DNA from: Ferrovibrio xuzhouensis
Lineage (GTDB): Bacteria; Pseudomonadota; Alphaproteobacteria; Ferrovibrionales; Ferrovibrionaceae
NCBI RefSeq assembly: GCF_042648965.1
Contig: NZ_JBHRYJ010000004.1
Coordinates: 367,355-431,354 of the forward strand
Direction of reading: 5' to 3'
Length of the DNA: 64,000 nt
The notes under the pieces are model-generated. The model saw nothing but the letters and a program-made list of their open reading frames with translations. It ran no database searches and was not told the DNA's origin. Made by a program: the position numbers and the translations under genes. Of the stretch, positions 1 through 7,620 are shown one piece after another (positions within the stretch are counted from its first letter, which is position 1; every line of letters begins with the position of its first letter).

Positions 1-2
1 CC

Positions 3-1151
3 GAAACCGTCGACCTGCGCCACGCCGCCGGGCGCGTGCTGGCCGAGGATGTCACCGCACGGCGCACCCAGCCGCCGTTCGACGCCAGCGCCATGGACGG
101 CTGGGCCTGCCGTCAGGCCGATCTCGGCACCCTGCCCGCCCGCCTGAAGCCGGTCGGTGAAGCCGCGGCCGGCGGCCGTCATGCCGGCACAGTCGGTCCG
201 GGTGAATGCGTGCGCATCTTCACCGGTGCACCGCTGCCGGCCGGTGCCGATGCCATCGTCATCCAGGAGGATGCCGACCTGCAGCCGGACGGCAGCCTGC
301 TGGTCCGCGAGGCGCCCAAACCCGGCCAGTGGATCCGCCGCGCCGGCCTCGACTTCGCCGCGGGCCAGGTGCTGCTACAGGCCGGCCGTCTCCTCGCGCC
401 CGAGGATGTCGCGCTGGCTGCCGCCATGAACGTGCCGTGGCTGGCCGTGCGGCGCCGGCCGCGCATCGCCGTGCTGGCAACCGGCGACGAACTGGTGCGG
501 CCGGGCGATCCGGTCGGCGAGAACCAGATCGTCAGCTCGAACAACATCGGCATCGCCGCGCTGATCGAGGCCCGTGGCGGCATCGCGACCGATCTCGGCA
601 TCGCCCGCGACACGGAAGCTGACCTGCGCAGCAAGGCCGATGCGGCGGCCGGGCATGATCTTCTTGTCACGCTGGGTGGCGCCAGCGTCGGTGAGCATGA
701 CCTGATCCATGCCGTGCTGGGCGGCGGCGGAGCCGGCATCGATTTCTGGCGCATCGCCATGCGGCCGGGCAAGCCGCTGATGTTCGGCCGCGCCGGCATC
801 GCCGGTGGCGCCATCCCGCTGCTGGGCCTGCCCGGCAACCCGGTCTCGGCCTTCGTCTGCGCCCACAACTTTCTCGTGCCGGCGCTACGCGCCATGCTGG
901 GGCTCGACTGGACCGTCGGCTTCGACAGCGCGGTCACTGCCGAGGACCTGCCGGCCAACGACCGGCGCGAGGATTACCTGCGCGCCAGCCTGCGGCAGGA
1001 CCCGCAACACGGCCTGACCGTCAGCATGTTCGCCCGCCAGGACAGTTCGATGCTGCGCCTGCTGAGTGCAGCCGACTGCCTGATCGTGCGGCCGCCGCTG
1101 GCGCCGGCCCTGCCGGCCGGCAGCCCGGTGCCGATCCTGCGCCTGCGCTGA
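3..1151 (+). CDS. moeA: Molybdopterin molybdenumtransferase MoeA (5' end outside window)
   Basis: MoeA inserts molybdate into adenylylated molybdopterin in the last step of molybdenum cofactor synthesis in the cytoplasm. The frame is open from the first bases of the window (ETVDLRHAAGRVLAEDV), so the true start lies upstream and only a few dozen residues are missing. Family hallmarks seen in order: the PPFDASAMDGWA segment near the start, the MoCF-binding domain with ATGDELV and NQIVSSNN, SVGEHDLI, and the MRPGKPLMFG loop followed by LGLPGNPVSAFV. The C-terminal beta-barrel domain ends at the stop. The stop TGA shares one base with the start of the next gene, so the two are probably co-transcribed. 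Nothing odd apart from truncation by the window edge. Confidence 0.95.
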   Translation, partial: ETVDLRHAAGRVLAEDVTARRTQPPFDASAMDGWACRQADLGTLPARLKPVGEAAAGGRHAGTVGPGECVRIFTGAPLPAGADAIVIQEDADLQPDGSLLVREAPKPGQWIRRAGLDFAAGQVLLQAGRLLAPEDVALAAAMNVPWLAVRRRPRIAVLATGDELVRPGDPVGENQIVSSNNIGIAALIEARGGIATDLGIARDTEADLRSKADAAAGHDLLVTLGGASVGEHDLIHAVLGGGGAGIDFWRIAMRPGKPLMFGRAGIAGGAIPLLGLPGNPVSAFVCAHNFLVPALRAMLGLDWTVGFDSAVTAEDLPANDRREDYLRASLRQDPQHGLTVSMFARQDSSMLRLLSAADCLIVRPPLAPALPAGSPVPILRLR

Positions 1152-1663
1152 TGCCGCCCGGCCGACCCGCCCGGAACACCGCCGAACCGGCAAAAGCCGC
1201 CGACCTCGACGCCCTTGTGGCGCTGGAGGAACGCTGCTTCTCCGGCGACCGCATGAGCCGCCGCAGCTATGCCGCGGCTCTCGCCAACCCGCGCGCCGTG
1301 GTGCTGGTCGCCCGGGACGCGGCGGGTCTGCTGGGCGCCGCCACGCTGTTCTTCCGTGCCGACAGCCCCGCCGCACGGCTGTATTCCATCGCCGTGGCGC
1401 CGGAGGCGCGCGGCCACGGGCTGGGGGCCGGGCTGCTGCGGGCGGTCGAGGCCGCGGCCCGCCGGCATGGCGCCCAGGCCCTGCGGCTGGAAGTGAGCGC
1501 CGGCAACAAAAGCGCTCTCGCGCTCTACCGAAAAAGCGGTTATGGAGTGATTGGGCGCGTCGCCGGTTATTACGAGGACGGGTCCGACGCATGGCGGCTG
1601 GAAAAGCGCCTGCCCAAGCCTGCACCGGCCGGCCGGCGGTCGTCCCGCCGCCGCGCCACCTGA
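1151..1663 (+). CDS. GNAT-family N-acetyltransferase linked to the following ATP-grasp gene
   Basis: This is a 170-residue GNAT acetyltransferase. The acetyl-CoA pyrophosphate-binding loop is RGHGLG (residues 87-92) after the beta-4 strand LYSIAVAP. The C-terminal half reads LRLEVSAGNKSALALYRKSGY, which is typical of RimI-like enzymes. The signature LYSIAV plus YYEDGSDA is, from memory, more like the GNAT half of the GNAT/peptidase-C39 fusion proteins that neighbour RLAN-type ATP-grasp ligases than true RimI. The C39 half is absent here: the protein stops after a short basic tail. The start ATG overlaps the moeA stop by one base, and an RLAN/ATP-grasp gene follows after 37 bp. Assignment to GNAT is secure; the substrate is unknown. 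Confidence 0.85.
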   Translation: MPPGRPARNTAEPAKAADLDALVALEERCFSGDRMSRRSYAAALANPRAVVLVARDAAGLLGAATLFFRADSPAARLYSIAVAPEARGHGLGAGLLRAVEAAARRHGAQALRLEVSAGNKSALALYRKSGYGVIGRVAGYYEDGSDAWRLEKRLPKPAPAGRRSSRRRAT

Positions 1664-1700
1664 CAGTCACCGGACAGATACGGGAGCCGTTCCCGCCACC

Positions 1701-3413
1701 ATGCACATTATTGTCGTCGAGCGAAAAACCCATTTCCGCTACCGCAATCCCGGCTGCCTGGTCCTCAACAACCGGGAGTTCATCACCCGGCCTGATCTCG
1801 TGCAGGCCAAGCGCGCCAAGATCATCAACCTGAGCAAGGACTATTCCTATCTCGGGTACGGCTATTACTGCTCGCTGCTGGCCGAAGCCCGCAGCCAGAA
1901 GGTGATCCCCAGCGTCAAGACCATCCTCGAACTGCGTGAGCGCAGCATCTACAGCCATACCCTGCCGGAACTCGACGAACTGCTGCGCCAGCAGGTCAAG
2001 AAACTGGTCATGCTGCCGTCGGCGCCCTTCGTGCTGCACATCTTCTTTGGCCGCACCGACGATCCGCGCTTCCCCGACCTCGCCCGCCGGGTCTTCGATG
2101 AATTCCGCGCGCCGATGCTGCGGCTCAACATCTCGCCGGAAGACGGCTGGCATATCGCCTCGATCCGGCCGATGGCGCTGAGCGACCTGAAGCCGGAGCA
2201 GGAGGAATTCTTCGAACTGGCGCTGGAAACCTACACGCGGTCGAGCTGGCGCACGCCCAAGGCCAAGCCGGCGGCCAAATACAGCCTCGCCATCCTGCAC
2301 AATCCGGCCGATGCGCTGCCGCCATCGGACAAGCGTACCCTGCAGAAATTCATCCGCATCGGCGAGCAGATGGGCGTCGAGGTCGAGCTGATCGAAAAGA
2401 AGGACTACTCCGAGCTCGCCGAATACGACGCCCTGTTCATCCGCGAGACCACGGCGCTGGATCACCATACCTTCCGCTTCGCCAAGAAGGCCGAGAACGA
2501 AGGCATGGCGGTGATCGACGACCCGACCTCGATCCTGCGCTGTACCAACAAGGTCTATCTGTCGGAGCTGCTCAAGGCCAACAAGATCCCGACACCCAAG
2601 ACCGTGGTGCTCGACAACCGCGGCATCGAGGCGATCGAGCAGGAAATCCCCTATCCGATCATCCTGAAGATTCCGGACGGCTCGTTCTCGCGCGGCATCG
2701 TCAAGGCCGAGAACCGCCAGCAGCTGCAAGACGCCGCGGCCCGCCTGCTGCGCGAGTCCGACGTGATCCTGGCGCAGGAATACCTCTATACCGATTTCGA
2801 CTGGCGCATCGGCATCCTGCGCGGCCAAGCCATCTATGCCTGCCAGTATTTCATGTCGCGTGGCCACTGGCAGATCGTCAAACATGCCGACAGCGGCCGC
2901 TTCACCGAGGGTGGCTATCGCACCCTGCCGATCGAGGAAGCGCCGGCGGATGTGGTCGAACTGGCGCTCAAGGCGGCCGGCCTGATCGGCAACGGCCTGT
3001 ATGGCGTCGACCTGAAACAGACGCCCAAGGGCGTGGTGGTGATCGAGGTGAACGACAACCCCTCGATCAACCAGGGCGAAGAAGATGCCATCCTGAAGGA
3101 CGATCTCTATCGCCGCATCATCCAGGAATTCATCCGCCGGCTGGAAGAGCGTCCCGGCGGTGCGGCGGAAAACGGCGGCTCCGCGGTCAGCCTGCCGCAA
3201 ACGGTGGTGCCGGCTACGACTGCCGCACCGTCGCCGGCCCAGATCGCGGCCCAGGTGGCCGCCAAGGTCGCCGCCGAAGTCGCTGCGAAGATTGCTGCCG
3301 AGGTTTCCAGTCAGGTGGCGCAGGCGATCTATAATGCAGCCCGCCCGCAGGCCGTGGCCGGCGAGGACTCTGGCGAGCAACCCGACCTGCCGCTACCCTT
3401 CACCCGGAAATAA
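1701..3413 (+). CDS. RimK-type ATP-grasp ligase with N-terminal RLAN domain and Ala-rich C-terminal tail
   Basis: Predicted ATP-dependent carboxylate-amine ligase of 570 residues. The frame is open further upstream, but MHIIVVERKTHFRY at 1701 matches the usual beginning of RLAN-domain proteins. Residues 1-160 fit the RLAN domain, and about 275-480 form the ATP-grasp fold. The fold shows the ATP-binding strand ILKIPDGSFSRGI (321-333) and the metal-binding strand VIEVNDNPSINQG (448-459). Family members are linked to GNAT and C39-peptidase proteins and are thought to make or modify a peptide; the substrate is not established. The last 90 residues are extra, holding a strictly four-residue periodic helix (515-543) and an acidic, proline-containing end. 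The gene follows the GNAT gene by 37 bp, so a two-gene unit is likely. Confidence 0.88.
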   Translation: MHIIVVERKTHFRYRNPGCLVLNNREFITRPDLVQAKRAKIINLSKDYSYLGYGYYCSLLAEARSQKVIPSVKTILELRERSIYSHTLPELDELLRQQVKKLVMLPSAPFVLHIFFGRTDDPRFPDLARRVFDEFRAPMLRLNISPEDGWHIASIRPMALSDLKPEQEEFFELALETYTRSSWRTPKAKPAAKYSLAILHNPADALPPSDKRTLQKFIRIGEQMGVEVELIEKKDYSELAEYDALFIRETTALDHHTFRFAKKAENEGMAVIDDPTSILRCTNKVYLSELLKANKIPTPKTVVLDNRGIEAIEQEIPYPIILKIPDGSFSRGIVKAENRQQLQDAAARLLRESDVILAQEYLYTDFDWRIGILRGQAIYACQYFMSRGHWQIVKHADSGRFTEGGYRTLPIEEAPADVVELALKAAGLIGNGLYGVDLKQTPKGVVVIEVNDNPSINQGEEDAILKDDLYRRIIQEFIRRLEERPGGAAENGGSAVSLPQTVVPATTAAPSPAQIAAQVAAKVAAEVAAKIAAEVSSQVAQAIYNAARPQAVAGEDSGEQPDLPLPFTRK

Positions 3414-3437
3414 TAGAAACCGCCGCATCTGACGCCA

Positions 3438-3467
3438 CTGCCGGCCTTTTTCGCTTGGGGCCGGCAG
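3438..3467. other. Intergenic hairpin between the ATP-grasp gene and the TRAP operon
   Basis: A perfect 9-bp inverted repeat (CTGCCGGCC ... GGCCGGCAG) with a 12-base loop sits 24 bp after the ATP-grasp stop codon. The loop contains a run of five T, but no T-run follows the stem, so it is not a textbook intrinsic terminator. It may stabilise the 3' end of the upstream mRNA or separate the two transcription units. Confidence 0.45.
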
Positions 3468-3517
3468 CGCGCCATCATAGTATGCCGGCCAACAATCATA
3501 AACGAGGAGGAAACCAG

Positions 3518-4519
3518 ATGATTCGATCCATGTATTTCGGCGTTGCAGCATCGATGCTGCTGGGACTGGCAGCAGCCCAGGCGCAGGCCGCCGATATCAC
3601 CCTCAAGGCCTCGCACCAGTTCCCCGGCGGCAAGGGCGACGTGCGCGACGAGATGGTGCAGATGATTGCCCGCGATGTCGCTGATGCCAAGGTCGGCGTC
3701 GACATCAAGGTGTTCCCCGGCGCCAGCCTGGTGAAGGCGAGCGAACAGTGGAACGCCATGCTGAAGGGCCAGATCGACATCACGTCCTTCCCGCTCGACT
3801 ATGCTTCGGGCCAGCATCCGGAGTTCGGCGCCACCCTGATGCCGGGCCTGGTCAAGAACCACGAGCATGCCAAGCGCATCAACGCCTCGCCGTTCATGGC
3901 CGATATCAAGAAGGTCATCAACGATGCCGGCGTGGTCGTGCTGGCCGATGCCTGGCTGGCCGGCGCCTTCGGGTCCAAGGACAAATGCATCCTCGAGCCG
4001 AATGACGCCAAGGGTCTGAAGGTCCGTTCGGCCGGCGCCACCTTCGCCGAGATGTGGGCCGGAGCCGGGGCCTCGATCGTCTCGATCCCGTCCAACGAGG
4101 TCTACAACGCCCTGCAGACCGGCGTGGCCGATGCCACCGACACCTCGTCGGGTTCCTTCGTCTCGTTCCGCCTCTACGAGCAGGTCAAGTGCCTGACCGC
4201 GCCGGGCGACAATGCGCTGTGGTTCATGTACGAGCCGGTGCTGATGTCCAAGCGCAGCTTCGACCGCCTGAATGACGCGCAGAAAAAGGCACTGATGGCT
4301 GCCTCGAAGAAGGCCGAGGACTTTTTCGCTGCCGAATCCAAGAAGCTTGACGACAAGCTGGTCGCCAGCTTCAAGGAGCATGGCGTGAAAGTGGTCGAAA
4401 TGACCGATGCCCAGGCCGGCATGTGGCGCGACGTCGCCAACAAGACCTCGTACCGGACCTTCGCCGAGAAAGTGCCGAACGGCAAGGCGCTGATCCTCAA
4501 GGCCCTGCAGGTGCGCTGA
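3518..4519 (+). CDS. TRAP transporter solute-binding protein (DctP type)
   Basis: Periplasmic binding protein of a tripartite ATP-independent periplasmic transporter. The ATG at 3518 is preceded by a strong ribosome-binding site, GAGGAGG (3504-3510). It gives a clear signal peptide (residues 1 to about 24, hydrophobic VAASMLLGLAAAQAQA, cleavage after AQA). The mature protein begins with ITLKASHQFPGG as in DctP proteins. It carries the conserved arginine in GLKVRSAG, which in this family binds the carboxylate of the ligand. Later segments such as QTGVADATDTSSGSFVSF also match the fold. At 333 residues the length is normal. It heads an operon with the two membrane subunits, an MFS protein and a CoA ligase. 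The ligand is therefore probably an organic acid, but its identity cannot be read from sequence. Confidence 0.92.
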   Translation: MIRSMYFGVAASMLLGLAAAQAQAADITLKASHQFPGGKGDVRDEMVQMIARDVADAKVGVDIKVFPGASLVKASEQWNAMLKGQIDITSFPLDYASGQHPEFGATLMPGLVKNHEHAKRINASPFMADIKKVINDAGVVVLADAWLAGAFGSKDKCILEPNDAKGLKVRSAGATFAEMWAGAGASIVSIPSNEVYNALQTGVADATDTSSGSFVSFRLYEQVKCLTAPGDNALWFMYEPVLMSKRSFDRLNDAQKKALMAASKKAEDFFAAESKKLDDKLVASFKEHGVKVVEMTDAQAGMWRDVANKTSYRTFAEKVPNGKALILKALQVR

Positions 4520-4529
4520 CGTTTACTCC

Positions 4530-5048
4530 ATGCAGCATTTCATCACCATCGTAAAAATGCTGTCGCGGATCAGCGGGGTGGTCTCAACCCTGCTGATCCT
4601 GCTCAGCATCATTGTCGTCTGCCAGATGATCTTCCAGCGCCAGGTGCTGGGGCAATCGACCATCTGGCAGACCGAATTTGTCATCTTCTCGCTGATCGCC
4701 GCCACCTTCGTCGGTGCCCCCTATGTGCTGCTGACCCGCGGCCATGTGAATGTCGACCTGCTGCCGCTGGTGCTCGGCCATCGCGGTCGCATGACGCTGG
4801 CGCTGCTCTCGTCGGTGATGGCGCTGGCCTTCTGCTTTGCCGTGCTGTGGAACGCGGTGCCCTGGTGGCAGGAAGCCTTCGACACCAACCGCCTGACCAG
4901 TTCCATGTGGCGCGCCCGCATGTGGATTCCCTTCCTGTCCGTGCCGGTCGGCATGGGCCTGCTTTGTCTGCAATACGTGGCGGATATCTGGGCGATCGCC
5001 ACCGGCCGCGAGATGCCGTTCGGCCTGCGGCCCGAGGATGGACTATGA
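4530..5048 (+). CDS. TRAP transporter small permease subunit (DctQ type)
   Basis: Small membrane subunit of the TRAP transporter, 172 residues with four predicted transmembrane helices (about 13-33, 50-70, 85-107 and 130-152). The segment QMIFQRQVLGQSTIWQTEFVIF is typical of DctQ proteins, which pair with the large subunit. The start ATG lies 10 bp after the binding-protein stop. The stop TGA overlaps the start of the large subunit in an ATGA arrangement, which predicts translational coupling. Confidence 0.9.
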   Translation: MQHFITIVKMLSRISGVVSTLLILLSIIVVCQMIFQRQVLGQSTIWQTEFVIFSLIAATFVGAPYVLLTRGHVNVDLLPLVLGHRGRMTLALLSSVMALAFCFAVLWNAVPWWQEAFDTNRLTSSMWRARMWIPFLSVPVGMGLLCLQYVADIWAIATGREMPFGLRPEDGL

Positions 5049-6355
5049 GTGAATTGCACCTCGGCGTGCTGATCTGCCTTGTCGCCATTGCCGTTCTCGC
5101 CACCGGAATTCCCATTGCCTTCGGCCTCGGCATTGTCTCGCTGGGCTTCCTGATCGCCTTCGAGGGCTTCCGCAGCATCGACTTCCTGGCCGATACGCTG
5201 TTCTCCGGGCTCGACGACTTCACGCTGGTCTCGATCCCGATGTTCGTCATCATGGGCGCTGCCATCGGCTCGTCGCGGGCCGGCGGCGACCTCTACGAGG
5301 CGCTGAACCGCTGGCTCAACCGGGTCCCCGGCTCGCTGGTGATTTCCAATATCGGTGCCTGCGCGCTGTTTGCCGCGCTGACCGGTTCCTCGCCGGCGAC
5401 TTGCGCCGCCATCGGCAAGATGGGCATCCCGGAGATGCGCAAGCGCGGCTATTCGGCCGACCTCGCCACCGGGGCGATTGCCGCCGGCGGTACGCTGGGC
5501 ATCCTGATCCCGCCCAGCGTGACGATGATCCTCTATGGTATCGCGTCGGAAACGTCGATCGGCAAGCTGTTCCTGGCCGGCGTGCTGCCCGGCCTGCTGC
5601 TGACCGTACTGTTCATGGCCTGGGCGCTGTTTCTGAGCTGGAAACGCGGCGAGCGGCTGGTCGACTTCGACCGCCGTTACACGCTGGCCGAAAAGCTGGA
5701 ACTGCTGCCGCGCGTGGTGCCTTTCCTCGTTGTCATCGCCGGCGTCGTCTATGCCCTCTACGGCGGCATCGCCACCCCATCGGAAGCGGCCGGCGTCGGC
5801 GCCATGCTGTGCCTGGTGATGGTGATCGTCGTCTACCGGATCTGGAACATCCAGCATCTGTGGCAGATCCTGCGCGACGGCATGCGCGAAAGCGGCATGC
5901 TGCTGATGATCATCGCCACCTCGATCCTGTTCTCCTACATGATGTCGAGCCTGTTCGTCACCCAGTCGGTGGCGCAGTGGATTGCCGGGCTGGAGATCAA
6001 TCGCTGGGTGCTGATGCTGTTCATCAACGTCCTGCTGCTGATCGCCGGCTGCTTCCTGCCACCGGCCGCCATCATCCTGATGACCACGCCAATCCTGGCC
6101 CCGATCATCAGCAATGCCGGCTTCGATCCGGTCTGGTTCGGCGTGATCCTGACCATCAACATGGAACTCGGATTGATCACGCCGCCGGTCGGCCTCAACC
6201 TCTTCGTCATCAACGGCATCGTGCCGGATGTCAGCCTGCCCACAATCCTGAAGGGGGCCCTACCCTTCATGCTGTGCATGATGCTGGCGATCCTGCTGAT
6301 CTGCATCTTTCCCGAGATCGCGACCTGGCTGCCCGATACCCTGATGAAGCGCTAG
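5045..6355 (+). CDS. TRAP transporter large permease subunit (DctM type)
   Basis: Large sodium-coupled membrane subunit of the TRAP transporter, 436 residues with about 12 hydrophobic segments. The frame is open upstream, but MSELHLGVLICLVAI at 5045 is the expected DctM N-terminus and overlaps the DctQ stop by four bases (ATGA). Family motifs are visible: IPMFVIMGAAI, the GSSPATCAAIGKMGIPEM hairpin, AAGGTLGILIPPSV, GGIATPSEAAGVGAM and, near the end, ELGLITPPVGLNLFVI. It forms the transporter core with the preceding two genes. Confidence 0.93.
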   Translation: MSELHLGVLICLVAIAVLATGIPIAFGLGIVSLGFLIAFEGFRSIDFLADTLFSGLDDFTLVSIPMFVIMGAAIGSSRAGGDLYEALNRWLNRVPGSLVISNIGACALFAALTGSSPATCAAIGKMGIPEMRKRGYSADLATGAIAAGGTLGILIPPSVTMILYGIASETSIGKLFLAGVLPGLLLTVLFMAWALFLSWKRGERLVDFDRRYTLAEKLELLPRVVPFLVVIAGVVYALYGGIATPSEAAGVGAMLCLVMVIVVYRIWNIQHLWQILRDGMRESGMLLMIIATSILFSYMMSSLFVTQSVAQWIAGLEINRWVLMLFINVLLLIAGCFLPPAAIILMTTPILAPIISNAGFDPVWFGVILTINMELGLITPPVGLNLFVINGIVPDVSLPTILKGALPFMLCMMLAILLICIFPEIATWLPDTLMKR

Positions 6356-6365
6356 GCAGTCCTGT

Positions 6366-7595
6366 ATGTCCGCAGCCACGCGTATCCTGGTCTGCACCAG
6401 CATCACCTATGTGATCAGCCAGTTCTACCGATCTGCCAATGCGGTGATCGGTCCCGACCTGATGGTCGAACTGCATCTGACGCCGGACGATCTTGGCATC
6501 CTGACCGGCGCCTTCTTCCTGACCTTCTCGCTCAGCCAGATCCCGGTCGGCATCGCCCTCGACCGCTGGGGCCCGCGCCGCACCATCCTCGTCTCGCTGG
6601 TGATTGCCTTGGTCGGCGCCCTGGCTTTCGCCATGGGGCAGACCCTCGCCGAACTCACCTTCGCGAGGGTCATCCTCGGCCTTGGCTGCGCCGCGCTGCT
6701 GACCGGGCCACTGGTGATGTTCTCGCACTGGTATCCGCCGGAACGTTTCGCGCAGGTCTCCGGAATACTGCTTGCGGTCGGCAATCTCGGCGTCATCGCC
6801 TCCACCGCGCCGCTGGCTGCCTTCTCAGCCGCCTTCGGCTGGCGCGGCGCCTTTCTTGTCACCGCGGCCCTGACCGTGCTGCTGTTCGGCCTGTCCTGGC
6901 TGGCGATTCGCGACCGTCCCGCCACCGCGGGAAACGAAGCGGCAGCACCGGAAACCATCCGGCAGACATTGCGCGGCATCGGCACGGTGATCCGCCACCC
7001 GGCCTTTCCTTCCCTGTTCGCCATCTTCTTCAACGTCTACGCGATCTTTATCACCATCCTCGGCCTGTGGGCGGGGCCCTTCCTGCATGACGTCTATGGC
7101 CTCGATGCGGCGGGACGCGGCAACGTGCTGATCTTCATGGCCATTGGCGCAGCAACCGGATTTTTCGTCTGGGGACCGCTCGACCGGGTGTTCAATACCC
7201 GGAAATGGCTGCTGGCCGTCGGCATCGGCGTGCAGCTCAGCTGCCTGGCCACCATCGCCGCGGTGCCGGGGCTCGGAGTCACGGTCATCACTGTGCTGTT
7301 CGCCGTCATGGGCCTGATGAACGGCTGCATGGTGATGACCTATGCCCATGCACGCTCGGTATTCCCCGCCCATCTGGTCGGCCGCGGACTCACCACGCTG
7401 AATATCGGGACCATGGGCGGGGCAGCCTTCCAGCAGATTGCCACCGGCTATCTGATGACTTGGCTGATGGCTTCCGGCACCATGGGGGTCGAAACCGCTT
7501 ACCGCACCATGTTCGGCCTGCAGGCGGCGCTGCTGCTGTCTGCCCTGCTGTTCTACCTGCGCACACCGGATGCCAAACCACGCCAAGCCGCCTGA
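6366..7595 (+). CDS. MFS transporter
   Basis: Major facilitator superfamily transporter of 409 residues with a 12-helix hydrophobic pattern. The loop after helix 2 contains LDRWGPRRTI, a good version of the MFS motif A (GxxxDRxGRR). The N-terminus MSAATRILVCTSITYVISQFYR is short and leads directly into helix 1. It starts 10 bp after dctM and ends 25 bp before the CoA ligase start, so it belongs to the same transcription unit. A second transporter in one operon may handle a related compound or export a product; the substrate is not known. Confidence 0.85.
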   Translation: MSAATRILVCTSITYVISQFYRSANAVIGPDLMVELHLTPDDLGILTGAFFLTFSLSQIPVGIALDRWGPRRTILVSLVIALVGALAFAMGQTLAELTFARVILGLGCAALLTGPLVMFSHWYPPERFAQVSGILLAVGNLGVIASTAPLAAFSAAFGWRGAFLVTAALTVLLFGLSWLAIRDRPATAGNEAAAPETIRQTLRGIGTVIRHPAFPSLFAIFFNVYAIFITILGLWAGPFLHDVYGLDAAGRGNVLIFMAIGAATGFFVWGPLDRVFNTRKWLLAVGIGVQLSCLATIAAVPGLGVTVITVLFAVMGLMNGCMVMTYAHARSVFPAHLVGRGLTTLNIGTMGGAAFQQIATGYLMTWLMASGTMGVETAYRTMFGLQAALLLSALLFYLRTPDAKPRQAA

Positions 7596-7620
7596 GCCAC
7601 AGCCAGTCCGAATTGCCGCC

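Noticed and set aside
1151..1663. Calling the GNAT gene rimI
   Set aside because: Its C-terminal pattern and neighbourhood fit the GNAT/C39-associated group better than ribosomal-protein S18 acetyltransferase RimI; no symbol given.
885..3380. A very long open frame antisense to the moeA to RimK-like region
   Set aside because: It is a high-G+C shadow: it has no recognisable motifs, and it lies opposite two or three well-supported genes.
3438..3467. Intrinsic terminator after the ATP-grasp gene
   Set aside because: The stem is perfect but no T-run follows it on the plus strand; kept only as a hairpin.
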